From: an uncultured Clostridia bacterium
GTDB lineage: Bacteria > Bacillota > Clostridia > Oscillospirales > Ruminococcaceae
DNA length: 64,000 nt
Assembly: GCA_947630825.1 (NCBI GenBank)
Contig: CANRJA010000005.1
Span: 1 to 64,000, forward strand
Reading direction: 5' to 3'
The notes under the pieces are model-generated. The model searched no databases. It was not told the DNA's origin and saw nothing but the letters and a program-made list of their open reading frames with translations. This document shows, piece by piece, positions 44,789 to 54,669 of the stretch. Positions within the stretch are counted from its first letter, which is position 1. Every line of letters begins with the position of its first letter. Position numbers and translations under genes: made by a program.

Positions 44789-44832
44789 AAACATATGTTC
44801 TAATAAATATTATAGTTTAAGAACAAATGTTT
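44789..44832 (-). promoter_or_regulatory. Duplicated SOS promoter with two LexA boxes
   Basis: On the minus strand, GAACATATGTTT (44789-44800) and a second box at 44821-44832 (gaacaaatgttt on plus) repeat the arrangement at 40468-40510, with TATAAT between them. The first box is here a better palindrome than in the intact copy. Confidence 0.7.
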
Positions 44833-44858
44833 GTAAAGAGGTAAGTTTTGGGGAAATT

Positions 44859-44894
44859 AAAACTGAGAACTAATTTTACATAGCTCTCAGTTTA
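44859..44894. terminator. Hairpin terminator
   Basis: aaactgaga/tctcagttt stem between the polymerase copy and the methyltransferase. The remaining 44895-45106 is AT-rich without a gene. Confidence 0.5.
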
Positions 44895-45106
44895 TTGGTT
44901 AATATTATTTTTTTATTTTAGTATTAAGTAGTTCGATTAAAAAGTTTATGTTTAAATTAATATAGAATAAGTATTAACTACAAATACTTACACCTGTTTT
45001 CTATATTTTTGTAATGATTCAAAAAATAAATATTAACCTTTATGCTCTGATGTTTTTATGCAAATAGGTTGGGGGATTTCTGCGGCAATCAGTTTTTCAT
45101 GATTCA

Positions 45107-45135
45107 TTGACTTTTTCGAAGCAATAGTGTATATT
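45107..45135 (+). promoter_or_regulatory. Promoter of the methyltransferase gene
   Basis: TTGACT (45107-45112), 17 bases, TATATT (45130-45135), about 60 bases before the ATG at 45198. Confidence 0.6.
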
Positions 45136-45197
45136 AATTGACAGAGGTCAAGCACTCATCTTGCTCTTATAAATCGGAATTTGTGGGAGTTGTTAAT

Positions 45198-45977
45198 ATG
45201 ACAAATTGGAATGCGGAACAGTATAGTAAATTTAAGAGCGAACGGACTTTACCTGCTATTGATTTAGCTAATGCGATTACACATGAAAATATTCAAAGTG
45301 TTCTGGATATTGGATGTGGTATCGGTAATAGCACTGCAATTTTGAAAAACAGATTTCCGAAAGCTAAGATCATCGGAATAGATAGCTCGGACGATATGCT
45401 TGATATGGCAAGAAAAAATAACCCCAATATAGATTTCATTAAATTGGATGCTGAAAAGGAACTTCAAAATATCAATTCTCATTTTGATGTTGTTTTTTCA
45501 AATGCCTGTATTCAGTGGATACCTGATCACAAGCAGTTACTTAAAAATCTTATGCAGCTATTGAATGCTAATGATTTACTTGCGATACAGATACCTGAAC
45601 AATCTAAGCACCCAATGCATAATGTCTTTAAGACTGTATCAGAATCAGATAAATGGAAAAACAAGATTACTATCTCGAGAGAATTTTATACTTTGAAAGA
45701 AGAGGAATATTTTGATGCTCTTTCTGAAATTTCGTGTAATTTTCGTATATGGGAAACTGTTTATTTTCATAAGATGCCATCACATGAAAGCATTGTTGAA
45801 TGGTACAAAGGTAGTGGATTGCGTCCATTTCTTGATTAACTCAACAATATCGATAAAGAGGAATTTGAACGGGATATTTTAGATAAAGCTAAAAATGCAT
45901 ATCCTGTTCAGCAGAACGGACAGATTATATTCAGATTTCCAAGACTGTTTTTTATTGCGGAAAAATCTGATTTTTAG
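45198..45977 (+). pseudogene. tam: Trans-aconitate 2-methyltransferase-like gene with in-frame TAA
   Basis: The ATG at 45198 follows gggag. SAM-dependent methyltransferase motifs: VLDIGCGIGNSTAIL, IIGIDSSDDML, FDVVFSNACIQWIPDH, LLAIQIPEQ; late VEWYKGSGLRPFL, as in Tam, which methylates trans-aconitate. A TAA at 45837-45839 follows LRPFLD. The same frame continues for 45 codons with the expected C terminus (FRFPRLFFIAEKSDF) to TAG at 45975-45977. The truncated 213-aa product lacks the last helix/strand of the fold. The full length of about 259 aa is right for the family. Confidence 0.8.
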
Positions 45978-46200
45978 CAATTGTCCAAAAAACCGATTAG
46001 CATTGTACTAATATTTCTCAGTCCTGATTTAGAAAAGCCTAACGCCGTATGAACTCACAAGGCCAAAGGACGTTAATTTAAGTATTCGGTTTTAATAAGA
46101 TGATATAAATATAACATGACAGTTTTATTTATGAAATTGACTTTTTTCTGAAAGTGCTAGTTCAAGTCCATATAAGAAAAATCTTTATTGCTAAGTATTT

Positions 46201-46448
46201 CAGCAACGGTGACGTTGCATCCAGTCCGCGGACTAAATTAGTGCGTGAATTTTTTTGTTTATATCTCGCGTTATTTGTTTCATATAGATAAAAACGCGGC
46301 TTAAACATTGCGTTTAAGCCGTTTTTCTATGTCTTTATGCTTTATGGCACTCGGTCTGTTTTACCGCTTTTGACGCTCAAAAGGAGCGTCATTTTTCGTA
46401 TCTGTTCACATCTGTTTTTAATTATTCCGTCTGTCACATCATCAAAAT
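46201..46448. repeat. Left-end element repeat without tRNA core (copy 3)
   Basis: From cagcaacggtgacgttgc onward this matches 18414-18668: the same tagtccgcggacta palindrome, the same cggcttaaac/gtttaagcc terminator (46290-46326) and the same ttttaccgcttttgacgctc block, ending at a single intact CATCAA box (46439-46444). The second box has decayed to agctaa and the tRNA-Trp core is missing. It may be an old left end of an element covering the surface-protein gene. A short gttcaagtcc string at 46153-46162 is the only tRNA-like trace upstream. Confidence 0.6.
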
Positions 46449-46907
46449 AGCTAAACCTTATATCTTAATTATAAAAAATAAACAAAAAATCCTTATATTT
46501 TTAACTCAAATTTAGTTGTATTTTTTGTTGATTAAAATTTAAAAAAGTGATATAATTTGCTTACTAATCTTTTTATGGTGATATTATGATTTGTGTAAAA
46601 CACTTAATCCCAATAAATGTAAGGGGGGGGGGTTAATAACCCTGCCTTTGTTTGCTGTACACAAAACACTTTATCACTACTACATAAAATTATATGGGGC
46701 AGTATATCTCGTAGTGAATATACTGCTTTTTCTATGTGTAATAATTGTATAGTTTGTTTAAATGTGTAAATCAAAACTAAATAATTTATCCCTTTATTTT
46801 TCCGCACAGTTTGGGGAGTTTTATCGGAAATATATTTGCAAATTTAAACTGTGCGTAAATGGAACAGTGAAAATGCTCCAAAAATTTCTTTCCAGGAGGA
46901 AACTACT
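46449..46907 (+). promoter_or_regulatory. Leader region of the surface-protein gene, with G10 tract and hairpins
   Basis: It contains a run of ten G (46623-46632), rare in such AT-rich DNA; a terminator-like hairpin gcagtata/tatactgc with T-run (46699-46732); and a 10-bp inverted repeat cgcacagttt/aaactgtgcg (46803-46855) just before the gene. The tract and hairpins could give on/off or attenuated expression of the surface protein. No supported gene lies here. Confidence 0.5.
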
Positions 46908-49900
46908 ATGAAACATAAGAAGACAATAAAACTAAACAGAATAACAAACAGATTTATATCGGTATTTTTAAGTCTGTGTATGATTACGTCAATAGGCAGT
47001 TCAACTGTTGCTGATGCGGCAAGTGCAAGTAGCGGCGATTCATCGTCCTCTGTCGTGGATGTCAAGCCCGCAAAGGAATATCCGGACGTGGAGCGGCACA
47101 CCGTAGCTGAGATGTTAGCGAACGGCTGCGATGAAATCTATGTACCTTCAGCTCCGGAAGATGTGCCGAACGCGCAAACGGCCAAAACCATAGCGGACGC
47201 CTTGGCAGAGCTGACGGACGGCGGCGTTATATGGCTGACGGCTGACGCGTCCATAGATACGGTCGCCTTGATGAATAACGTAACCGTGGCAATCAGTTCC
47301 CACGGCTCGACCGCTTATACCGTGACCAAATCTGGCGAAAGCGAGAATATGCTGACGCTGTCAGACAAGTCGGAGCTGACGCTGGAAAATGTCGTTATCG
47401 ACGCTACCGATAATAAAAACGGAAGAACCATTTCTGTCAGCGGCGGCTCTGTCCTCACGCTAGGAAAAGGTGCTGTATTGGAAAACAATATATCCTACGG
47501 TGCGGTTTATTCAGACGGCTCCTCTGTCTGCGTTGACGGCGGAGCAATTCGTAACAATACCGCTGCGGGGGAAGCCGGAACAAAGGAATATCAGCCCAGC
47601 GGAACATGGACTGCGGTAAACACAAAGTATGTATTCAATGCCGATATGGGAAGCAAGCAGGCTCTCGGTGGTGCGATTCTTATGGTGAATGAATCCGCCT
47701 TTGAAATGACTTCCGGCGAGCTCGGCGGAAATACCGCTGCGACGGGCGGTGCGATTTACGCATGGGCTTCGGGTAACATTAAGCTGTACGGAGGCACAGT
47801 TTCCGAAAACAAAGCGGAATCGTCGGCGGAAAATATCCCCGCGGCAGGAGGCGCAATCTGCGTTGACGGCGGAGCCGAATGCAATGTAATTTCCGAAGTT
47901 ATTGTTAACGACACTGTATTTTCTCAAAACAGAGCGAAACAAGGCGGTGCGATATATTTCGGCATTGATGCAGGAACCGTCGATTTCATCATGACCGGCG
48001 GAAAATTTATCGGAAACAGTTCTACCGGCGACGGATCTGTGATTTGTTCCGAAACCGCTTACTGCAATCTTGACATCAGCGGTAAAGACACTACCATTAC
48101 TGACAATAAAGCCGGAAATTCCGGCGGTATTTACCTGGACAACCAATCTGGTGCTGCTCCGTCCTCTTCGGTCACAATTCGTGATGGTGTGATTTTTGAG
48201 GACAATGAAGCGCTTAGAGGTCCCTGCCTGTTCGTAGTGAACAACGACGGCGTCAATGTCAATATCAAGGGCGCTACGTTTAATGGAAATCACGGACAAT
48301 GGGGCGGCGTGTTGTATAACAAGTGCTCTTATGTGAAATTCACGTTGGAAGATTCAACATTTAAGAATAATACCGCCGATCAGGGCGGTGGCATATTCTG
48401 GCAGACAACGCAGTACCACAATGAGTTTCTTATTAAGGGCTGTACTTTTGAAGGAAATGAGTGCGGTACGTTAGGCGGCGCGTTCGGCGGTCACTTCCGT
48501 GAAGGAACCGACCTTATGATAAAAGGCTGCACGTTCACCGGCAACAAGGCGGTGGATTCCGGCGGCGCGATTTACGGCACTTTTGAAAATTGCAGCTTCA
48601 CGATTGACGGCAGCAGTTTCGTCAACAACGTCTCCGGCGAGTCCGGTGGCGGTTTCATGGCATATATCGCGGATGCGACGGTGACGGTCACGGGCGAGTC
48701 TCTGTTCCGTGGCAATTCCGCTGATGTGAACGCCGGTGCGTTTTCCGTTAGGCGGAACAATAAGGAGCGTCCCGGCACTGTGTATCTGCTGTCTGCGGAC
48801 ATCATCGACAATGTTTGTAACGCCGATTTCTCGCGCTATGAGGCTGATGACCTTGAACCTACAAAGCACTATAACACCGGCGGCGTTTATATAGGAGAGA
48901 ACATTGTTCTTAAAACCTATGATATCGAGATTACGCAAAATCAGGTAAAATCAGGTTATGAAGGCAACATGATCGGAACGGGAATAGGCGTATGTCCTCA
49001 TGGCACAGTAATATTGAACCCCGAACACGGAGCAAAAATTCACAATAACGGCGATGGCAATGGTATGGATATTCTTGCCGTTCCGTGGGACGAGGTCATA
49101 GACCACGAGGTTCCTTCCCAGCTGTATATCCCTGAAAAAACGCCTGATGGCAAAGACTATAACTGGACAGATTTAAATGGAGATGAAGCCAGAACAGGCT
49201 TATACTCATGGAACGAAGTTCTGAAAGAAAAAGAAGATGCCGAGCAGGGCATATCCACAGTATCATTGATGGCTGAATCTGATGGGTACACGGGTGAGAA
49301 ATCGCTTGATCCCGTAGGCTTCAGGGCAAACATTGATGAGCCGAGGTTTAAAACCATGGCGGCCAACAGCACAACAGAGCCAAAAGTCTATATTGCGGGC
49401 AATTCATCGGATTCCGCTTTATATGGCGGCGGCGGAGTGATGGTAAATGGCACGGTCATCGCCGGTGATCTTGAAGTTTCCGTCGAGAAAAAAACCGAGG
49501 GGCTATCCGAAGAGGATAAGAAAACCAAGGAATTTGAATTTGAATTCAGCATTACATATAAGTCGAGTTCATATACAGAAGAAAGCGCCATGAAATCGGG
49601 ATTTAAAACTGAAGGCGATGTAGAGATCGATTTTAAGAAAACTGGAGGAGAAATAACAGGGGAAGAAACAGGGAAAATAACTCTGAAAAAATCAGCGACC
49701 GAGGAAAGTGGTGCTTTTTACCCAACATTAAGCTGTACATTCAAACTAAAATCAGATGAGAAAATAACATTCTCCAATTTCAAGGATACAAGTGGATACA
49801 GCATCTTTTATAATGACAGTTACAGCGAAAATCCTTATTATTTTGAACTAAAGGAGATTGACTCCGGCGGAGCGGAAAGCGTGGAAATCACGAAAAAAGT

Positions 49901-52900
49901 TGCTGGCACCGAAGTAACCGGCGATATATTTGATCCCGATCACAACTATAGTACCGGCACCGTTAATAAAATCGAATTTACCTGTACGAACACCTTTAAG
50001 GGTAGTCTTACGGTTACTAAGGTACTCGAAGGCGATTATGCCAGTGCTAAGAACAAGACGTTCACCTTTACGGTGACCGGACCGAGCTACCCGAATGGTG
50101 AAAAGGTCGAGATCACGGGTGCGAACAGCGAAACGTTGAATAATTTGCTGCCTGGCATGTATACGGTAGTCGAGGAAAACGCGGAGATTAAAGGCTATAA
50201 GCTGAAAACGAAGATGAATCCAGAAAACGGCGTGGTCGACGTCACGGGTGGAAACGAGGTTACCGTTACCGTTACGAACACCTACAATATAGAACCGACA
50301 GAGTATGCACCGCAGATTGAGAAAACTGTAAAGGGAAATGCACCAAGTGATGAGACCTTTACATTTAACATTAAAGCAAGTGAAGATAATCCAATAGGAG
50401 CAGAACTGCCGACAGATACGACAGCAACAGTAAAGGGAGCAGGAACTGTAAGTTTTGGAAATATTACATTCAGCAAAGTGGGAACTTACAAATTTGAGAT
50501 AAGGGAAATAGCAGGAGAAAGCTTAGGCTGCACTTATGATGAAAGTGTATGGACTTTGACTGTTAAAGTTGAAAATGTAGATTCGGCTTTGACAGTAACA
50601 AGTCATACCTACACAAAGGCAGGTGTGCAGCCAAACGAAAACAATGCATCTTTTGAAAACATATATTTCCGTCCTGTAAATTTCACACCAAAAGCAATAA
50701 AGATGCTGACAGGAGCAATACCTCCAAGCGAAGGAACGTTTAGCTTTAGTATAAAGGAAAAAGCAGATAACCCAAGCGGAGCAGTGCTTCCTGAGGATAC
50801 AACGGCAACAGTAAAGGGAGCAGGAAGCACAAATTTTGGAGATATTACATTTACCAAAGCAGGAACATACAATTTTGAAATAAAAGAAACAAAGGGCAGT
50901 GAAGCAGGTTATATCTATGACGAAAGCGTATGGACGCTTACGGTAGAGGTTGAGGATAACGATTCTCAATTAGAAGTAACGAACTATTCATATGCAAAAA
51001 TAGGTGTACTTGATAACACGACCGGAGCTGAATTTACTAACATTTACAGAACCAATTCCACTACATATACTCCTCAAGTATCAAAAACTATAACAGGCTC
51101 AACTCCATCAAGCGAAAGCACTTTCATTTTTAACATAACCGCTAGCTCGGATAACCCCGACGGAGCAGAACTGCCGACAGATACTTCTGCAACAGTAACA
51201 GGTTCAGGAAGCACAAACTTTGGCAATATTAAATTTACAAAAGCAGGAACGTATGACTTTGAAATAAAAGAAACAAAGGGAAATGACTCAGGCTATACCT
51301 ATGATGAAAGCGTATGGACGCTTACAGTTGTAGTTGTAGATAATGAATCACAGCTGGAGGTTGAAAGCTATAGCTATACAAAGGCAGATGGAACGACAAG
51401 CAATGACGGAGCAGCGTTTACTAATACCTATAATGTAAGTCCGACAGAATTTACACCAAAGATAAACAAGACAGTAAAAGGCGACACTCCAAGCGATAAG
51501 ACGTTCACCTTTAACATTACAGCAAGCGAGGAAAATCCTGACGGAGCAGTTTTGCCTGAAAACACAACGGCAACGGTAACAGGCTCGGGAACTGCAAGCT
51601 TTGGAAATATTACATTCAGCAAGGCGGGAATATATAACTTTGAGATAAAAGAAACAAAGGGAAATGACTCAGGGTATACCTACGATGAAAGCGTATGGAC
51701 GCTTACAGTAGTAGTTGTAGATAATAACTCACAGCTGGAGGTTGAAAGCCATAGCTATACAAAAGCAGACGGAACGACAAGCAATGACGGAGCAGCGTTT
51801 ACTAACACCTATAATGTAAGTCCGACAGAATTTACACCAAAGGTAAAAAAGACAGTAAAAGGCGACACTCCCAGCGATAAAACTTTCACCTTTAATATTA
51901 CTGCAAGTGAGAATAACCCAAGCGGAGCAGAACTGCCAACAGATACTTCAGCAACAGTAACAGGTTCAGGAACGACAAGCTTTGACAATATCAAATTTAC
52001 AAAAGCAGGAACGTATAACTTTGAAATCAAAGAGGATCAGGGAAATGAACCCGGTTATAGCTACGACGGAAGCATATGGACGCTGGCGGTAGAAGTAACA
52101 GATGAAAACTCACAGCTAAAGGTAAGCAAAGCTGAATATACAAAAGACGGAGCACAAAGCAGTGATGAAGCGTCATTTGAGAACAGCTACAGTACAACAG
52201 AGGTATCATATTCACCGCAGGTGACAAAGGAGATCACTGGAGATAAAACTCCAAGCGATAAGACATTTACCTTTAACATTGAGGCAAGTGAAAACAATCC
52301 AAGCGGAGCAGAGATGCCAGAGGACAAAACAGCGACCGTCAAGGGAGCAGGAAACACAAACTTTAATGCTATTACATTTACTAAGGCAGGAACGTACACG
52401 TTTAAGATAAGTGAAGCTAAAGGTAATGATGCAGGATATGCTTATGATGAGAGTGTATGGACGCTAAAGGTAAAAGTTGTTGATAATGAATCGAAGCTGG
52501 AAGTACAAAGTCATACTTACACAAAGACAGACGGAACAGCAAACGAAGATAAGTCTGAGTTTGAAAACATCTACAGTTCGGGAAGTTTGACGATAAGCAA
52601 GGTCGTTACAGGCGACGCAGGGGATAAGAACAAGGAGTTCACATTTACTGTGACGCTCACAGATACTAACGGTAATCCGCTTGAGGGAGAGTACAGCTAC
52701 ACAGGCTCTAAGGAAGGAACGATAAAGAGCGGAGGAGAGATAAAGCTCAAGGATGGAGAAAGTGTAACGATAAGCGGACTTCCGATAGGAACGAAGTACA
52801 CGGTAGCTGAGGCTGAAGCAAACAAGGACGGATACACAACAACATCAAAGGGTGAGAGCGGAGAGATATCGGAAAAGGAGCAAAAGGCTGAGTTTACGAA

Positions 52901-53222
52901 CAGTAAGAACACAGATCCTACAAAGCCGACTGTTCCTACGAATCCTACAAACCCAACAAGCTCTACAAATCCAACTAATCCGACTAAACCGACAGAGTCA
53001 AAGAAAACAACTACAACAAAGAGAACGTCAAGCAATCCGCCATACAGTAAGAGTCAAAACAACGAAAATACAAAAGGTGGAAATAACGGAAACACACCAA
53101 ACACAGGAAGCGAAAGCGATAGAAATCTTCCGATTGCATTTTTGGTGACATTTTTGTTAGGATTGAACTCTGTTTACTTTTCTTTCAGGAGAAGAAAGAT
53201 TAAGGGGAGAAAGGCGAAATAA
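46908..53222 (+). CDS. Giant cell-wall surface protein: beta-helix plus six Spy0128-type pilin repeats (2104 aa)
   Basis: Start ATG 46908 with aggagga; upstream in-frame codons are not needed. Domains: signal peptide to about residue 41 (FLSLCMITSIG...ADA); residues about 65-730 a right-handed beta-helix with recurring GGAIY / GGGIF / GGAFGG turns, as in Pmp-like adhesins; about 1028-1125 a Cna-B/DUF5979-type domain (GSLTVTKVLEGDY...YTVVEENA); about 1128-1888 six repeats of about 127 aa of the Spy0128/FctA isopeptide-linkage type (TPK-x-x-KTVKGD, TFTFNI, AGTYNFEIKE, YDESVWTL); a last Cna-B-like domain (SGSLTISKVVTGD, GTKYTVAEAE); a Pro/Thr linker (PTNPTNPT); sorting signal TPNTG, membrane segment and RRRK tail. 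Sortase would anchor it; Lys-Asn isopeptide bonds should stiffen the stalk. The beta-helix half is clearly richer in GC than the repeats and the neighbours, so the gene is a mosaic. Likely an adhesin. Confidence 0.92.
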   Translation: MKHKKTIKLNRITNRFISVFLSLCMITSIGSSTVADAASASSGDSSSSVVDVKPAKEYPDVERHTVAEMLANGCDEIYVPSAPEDVPNAQTAKTIADALAELTDGGVIWLTADASIDTVALMNNVTVAISSHGSTAYTVTKSGESENMLTLSDKSELTLENVVIDATDNKNGRTISVSGGSVLTLGKGAVLENNISYGAVYSDGSSVCVDGGAIRNNTAAGEAGTKEYQPSGTWTAVNTKYVFNADMGSKQALGGAILMVNESAFEMTSGELGGNTAATGGAIYAWASGNIKLYGGTVSENKAESSAENIPAAGGAICVDGGAECNVISEVIVNDTVFSQNRAKQGGAIYFGIDAGTVDFIMTGGKFIGNSSTGDGSVICSETAYCNLDISGKDTTITDNKAGNSGGIYLDNQSGAAPSSSVTIRDGVIFEDNEALRGPCLFVVNNDGVNVNIKGATFNGNHGQWGGVLYNKCSYVKFTLEDSTFKNNTADQGGGIFWQTTQYHNEFLIKGCTFEGNECGTLGGAFGGHFREGTDLMIKGCTFTGNKAVDSGGAIYGTFENCSFTIDGSSFVNNVSGESGGGFMAYIADATVTVTGESLFRGNSADVNAGAFSVRRNNKERPGTVYLLSADIIDNVCNADFSRYEADDLEPTKHYNTGGVYIGENIVLKTYDIEITQNQVKSGYEGNMIGTGIGVCPHGTVILNPEHGAKIHNNGDGNGMDILAVPWDEVIDHEVPSQLYIPEKTPDGKDYNWTDLNGDEARTGLYSWNEVLKEKEDAEQGISTVSLMAESDGYTGEKSLDPVGFRANIDEPRFKTMAANSTTEPKVYIAGNSSDSALYGGGGVMVNGTVIAGDLEVSVEKKTEGLSEEDKKTKEFEFEFSITYKSSSYTEESAMKSGFKTEGDVEIDFKKTGGEITGEETGKITLKKSATEESGAFYPTLSCTFKLKSDEKITFSNFKDTSGYSIFYNDSYSENPYYFELKEIDSGGAESVEITKKVAGTEVTGDIFDPDHNYSTGTVNKIEFTCTNTFKGSLTVTKVLEGDYASAKNKTFTFTVTGPSYPNGEKVEITGANSETLNNLLPGMYTVVEENAEIKGYKLKTKMNPENGVVDVTGGNEVTVTVTNTYNIEPTEYAPQIEKTVKGNAPSDETFTFNIKASEDNPIGAELPTDTTATVKGAGTVSFGNITFSKVGTYKFEIREIAGESLGCTYDESVWTLTVKVENVDSALTVTSHTYTKAGVQPNENNASFENIYFRPVNFTPKAIKMLTGAIPPSEGTFSFSIKEKADNPSGAVLPEDTTATVKGAGSTNFGDITFTKAGTYNFEIKETKGSEAGYIYDESVWTLTVEVEDNDSQLEVTNYSYAKIGVLDNTTGAEFTNIYRTNSTTYTPQVSKTITGSTPSSESTFIFNITASSDNPDGAELPTDTSATVTGSGSTNFGNIKFTKAGTYDFEIKETKGNDSGYTYDESVWTLTVVVVDNESQLEVESYSYTKADGTTSNDGAAFTNTYNVSPTEFTPKINKTVKGDTPSDKTFTFNITASEENPDGAVLPENTTATVTGSGTASFGNITFSKAGIYNFEIKETKGNDSGYTYDESVWTLTVVVVDNNSQLEVESHSYTKADGTTSNDGAAFTNTYNVSPTEFTPKVKKTVKGDTPSDKTFTFNITASENNPSGAELPTDTSATVTGSGTTSFDNIKFTKAGTYNFEIKEDQGNEPGYSYDGSIWTLAVEVTDENSQLKVSKAEYTKDGAQSSDEASFENSYSTTEVSYSPQVTKEITGDKTPSDKTFTFNIEASENNPSGAEMPEDKTATVKGAGNTNFNAITFTKAGTYTFKISEAKGNDAGYAYDESVWTLKVKVVDNESKLEVQSHTYTKTDGTANEDKSEFENIYSSGSLTISKVVTGDAGDKNKEFTFTVTLTDTNGNPLEGEYSYTGSKEGTIKSGGEIKLKDGESVTISGLPIGTKYTVAEAEANKDGYTTTSKGESGEISEKEQKAEFTNSKNTDPTKPTVPTNPTNPTSSTNPTNPTKPTESKKTTTTKRTSSNPPYSKSQNNENTKGGNNGNTPNTGSESDRNLPIAFLVTFLLGLNSVYFSFRRRKIKGRKAK

Positions 53223-53240
53223 ATAGGCTAAATTAATAGA

Positions 53241-53284
53241 AGCCGTATGTGAACGATATGTTCATATGCGGCTTTTGTTTTTTT
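53241..53284 (+). terminator. Terminator of the surface-protein gene
   Basis: The stem agccgtatgtgaac/gttcatatgcggct is followed by tttgttttttt. Confidence 0.8.
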
Positions 53285-53402
53285 ATTCTACCATAGTAGG
53301 TGTTTTTTTGCTATACGGGACGGTTCATGCGTCATCTGCTGGCTTTGGAATGTTTGCTTTATAAAATGGAATGCTAGCCAGAAGCTAGGGGTAAGATATC
53401 AG

Positions 53403-53438
53403 AAAAGCGTTCAGGATAGGATGATCCTGAACGCTTTT
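53403..53438. terminator. Bidirectional terminator
   Basis: A perfect 15-bp stem aaaagcgttcaggat/atcctgaacgctttt, serving the minus-strand remnant that ends at 53467. Confidence 0.8.
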
Positions 53439-53466
53439 GTATTTATCTTCTATATTTGACCCGTCG

Positions 53467-54276
53467 CTATTTAGTCTTTTTCTTAACAACCTTACTCCAT
53501 TTACCGTAATATTTATTGCCATTTGCTTTTTTATAGGCTCTTACTTTTACAAAGTACTTTTTCTTTGCTTTTAGCTTTTTAAGTGTTACTTTATTCTTCT
53601 TTACCGAAACAGTCTTTTTGCTCTTTGTAAACTTGTTGTTTGTTGAATAAAAAACCTCATAGCCTGTTGCTCCGCTTACCTTTTTCCATGATATATTCAG
53701 TTTCTTTTTCTTTGCTTTAACCTTTACTTTTACTACCTTGACTAGCTTTGCTACAGTTTTTGGTGCTGTCTTTGAAGACTTATCAGTTACAGTATCGTTG
53801 TTATTTATTGGAGTATTTGCCGAAGTAGGTTTCGTCGTTCCCGTTGCTGTAAGGACAGTCTGCTCTTTTGTGATTTCCTGCGTCAAAGCCTCATCCTTAA
53901 AATATTTTCCGCAGGCCTCGCAGTACCAATAGGTAATATTACTCGTTGCCGTAGGCTTTTTAGCTTCCACATTCTTAGCACGATGCATCGCCGCTGGGAT
54001 AATAACGCTGTTGTGCTCGGTGATTTCCTTGGTGCAGGCTTCGTCCTCGAACCACTTGCCACAGTCGCATACATAGTAAGGTTTGTTGCCTGCCTCCGTG
54101 CAGGTTTCAACTTTTTCTGCTACCAAAATACCTTTATGCTCGTGAGCTTCACTGAGTACATCGATCATCTTGGTAATCACAATCGACTTCTGCTCTTTGC
54201 ATTCAAGGCTGTCTGGGTCGGGATGCTTGAAACTAACGGCAACAGTAAGCCGTGTGCTTCCCGTTCCAACGCATGG
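53467..54276 (-). pseudogene. C-terminal remnant of a second surface protein (fibronectin-III end)
   Basis: The frame is open from a stop at 54277-54279 down to 53467. It lacks a signal peptide or ribosome site; an internal ATG at 54180 is not a real start. Content: two zinc-ribbon-like surface repeats (YYVCDCGKWFEDEACTKEIT and YWYCEACGKYFKDEALTQEI), a Thr-rich linker, and a C-terminal fibronectin type III domain (KKKKLNISWKKVSGATGYEV, YFVKVRAYKKANG). Such ends occur in large Ruminococcus-type extracellular proteins. The N-terminal bulk is missing; the break lies near 54280-54300, next to a LysR fragment. Confidence 0.7.
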
Positions 54277-54300
54277 TTATTTTGTAGAAAGTCACCACGG

Positions 54301-54669
54301 CATTTGTTGAAGTACCATTGCTTGAGAACTGTGCGAAAAGATCTTCTCAAGTATCCTCGTCTTACATACGACCAGGGGGTGAACAATTCATTTTACTTTT
54401 CAGAAGAGCTTCACAGCACTGACGAAAGTCCAAAAAGTATTGTTGTTTCCGACCGCGCAACTCTGTTTAATCTTTTGATCGGACTGGACGGATATACTAT
54501 CTCCTCCGAAATTCTGAGCAGTGATTTGAACGGAACAGATATCTTGGCGATTCCGCTTAAAAGCGACGAGATAATGGAGGTAGGTTACATACGTTTGTCG
54601 GAGCGTCCGCTGAGTAATATCGCTAAAAGATACCTTGAGCTTTTCAGAGATTACATTGAGGGATTATAG
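54301..54669 (+). pseudogene. LysR-family regulator, C-terminal fragment
   Basis: YPRLTYDQGVNNSFYFSEEL, then VVSDRATLFNLLIGLDGYTI, LNGTDILAIPLKSDE and IEVGYIRLSE-like EVGYIRLSERPLS are the effector-binding half of a LysR regulator. The DNA-binding half is absent: upstream bases belong to the surface-protein remnant on the other strand. A deletion or inversion joined the two. It cannot regulate anything as it stands. Confidence 0.75.

Noticed and set aside
46604-46807. Minus-strand frame of 67 codons covering the G10 tract
   Set aside because: No ribosome site, the proline run is just the G tract, and it overlaps a terminator-like hairpin.
47511-52400. Several long minus-strand frames inside the surface-protein gene
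   Set aside because: They mirror the Gly/Ala/Thr-rich coding strand, lack ribosome sites and match no family.
50284-52570. Repeats in the surface-protein gene as a CRISPR or satellite array
   Set aside because: They are in-frame protein repeats of about 380 bases coding Spy0128-type domains. No CRISPR array was seen anywhere in the window.
53983-54300. Long N-terminal extension of the LysR frame on the plus strand
   Set aside because: It is the antisense of the surface-protein remnant; only the part from about 54301 matches LysR.
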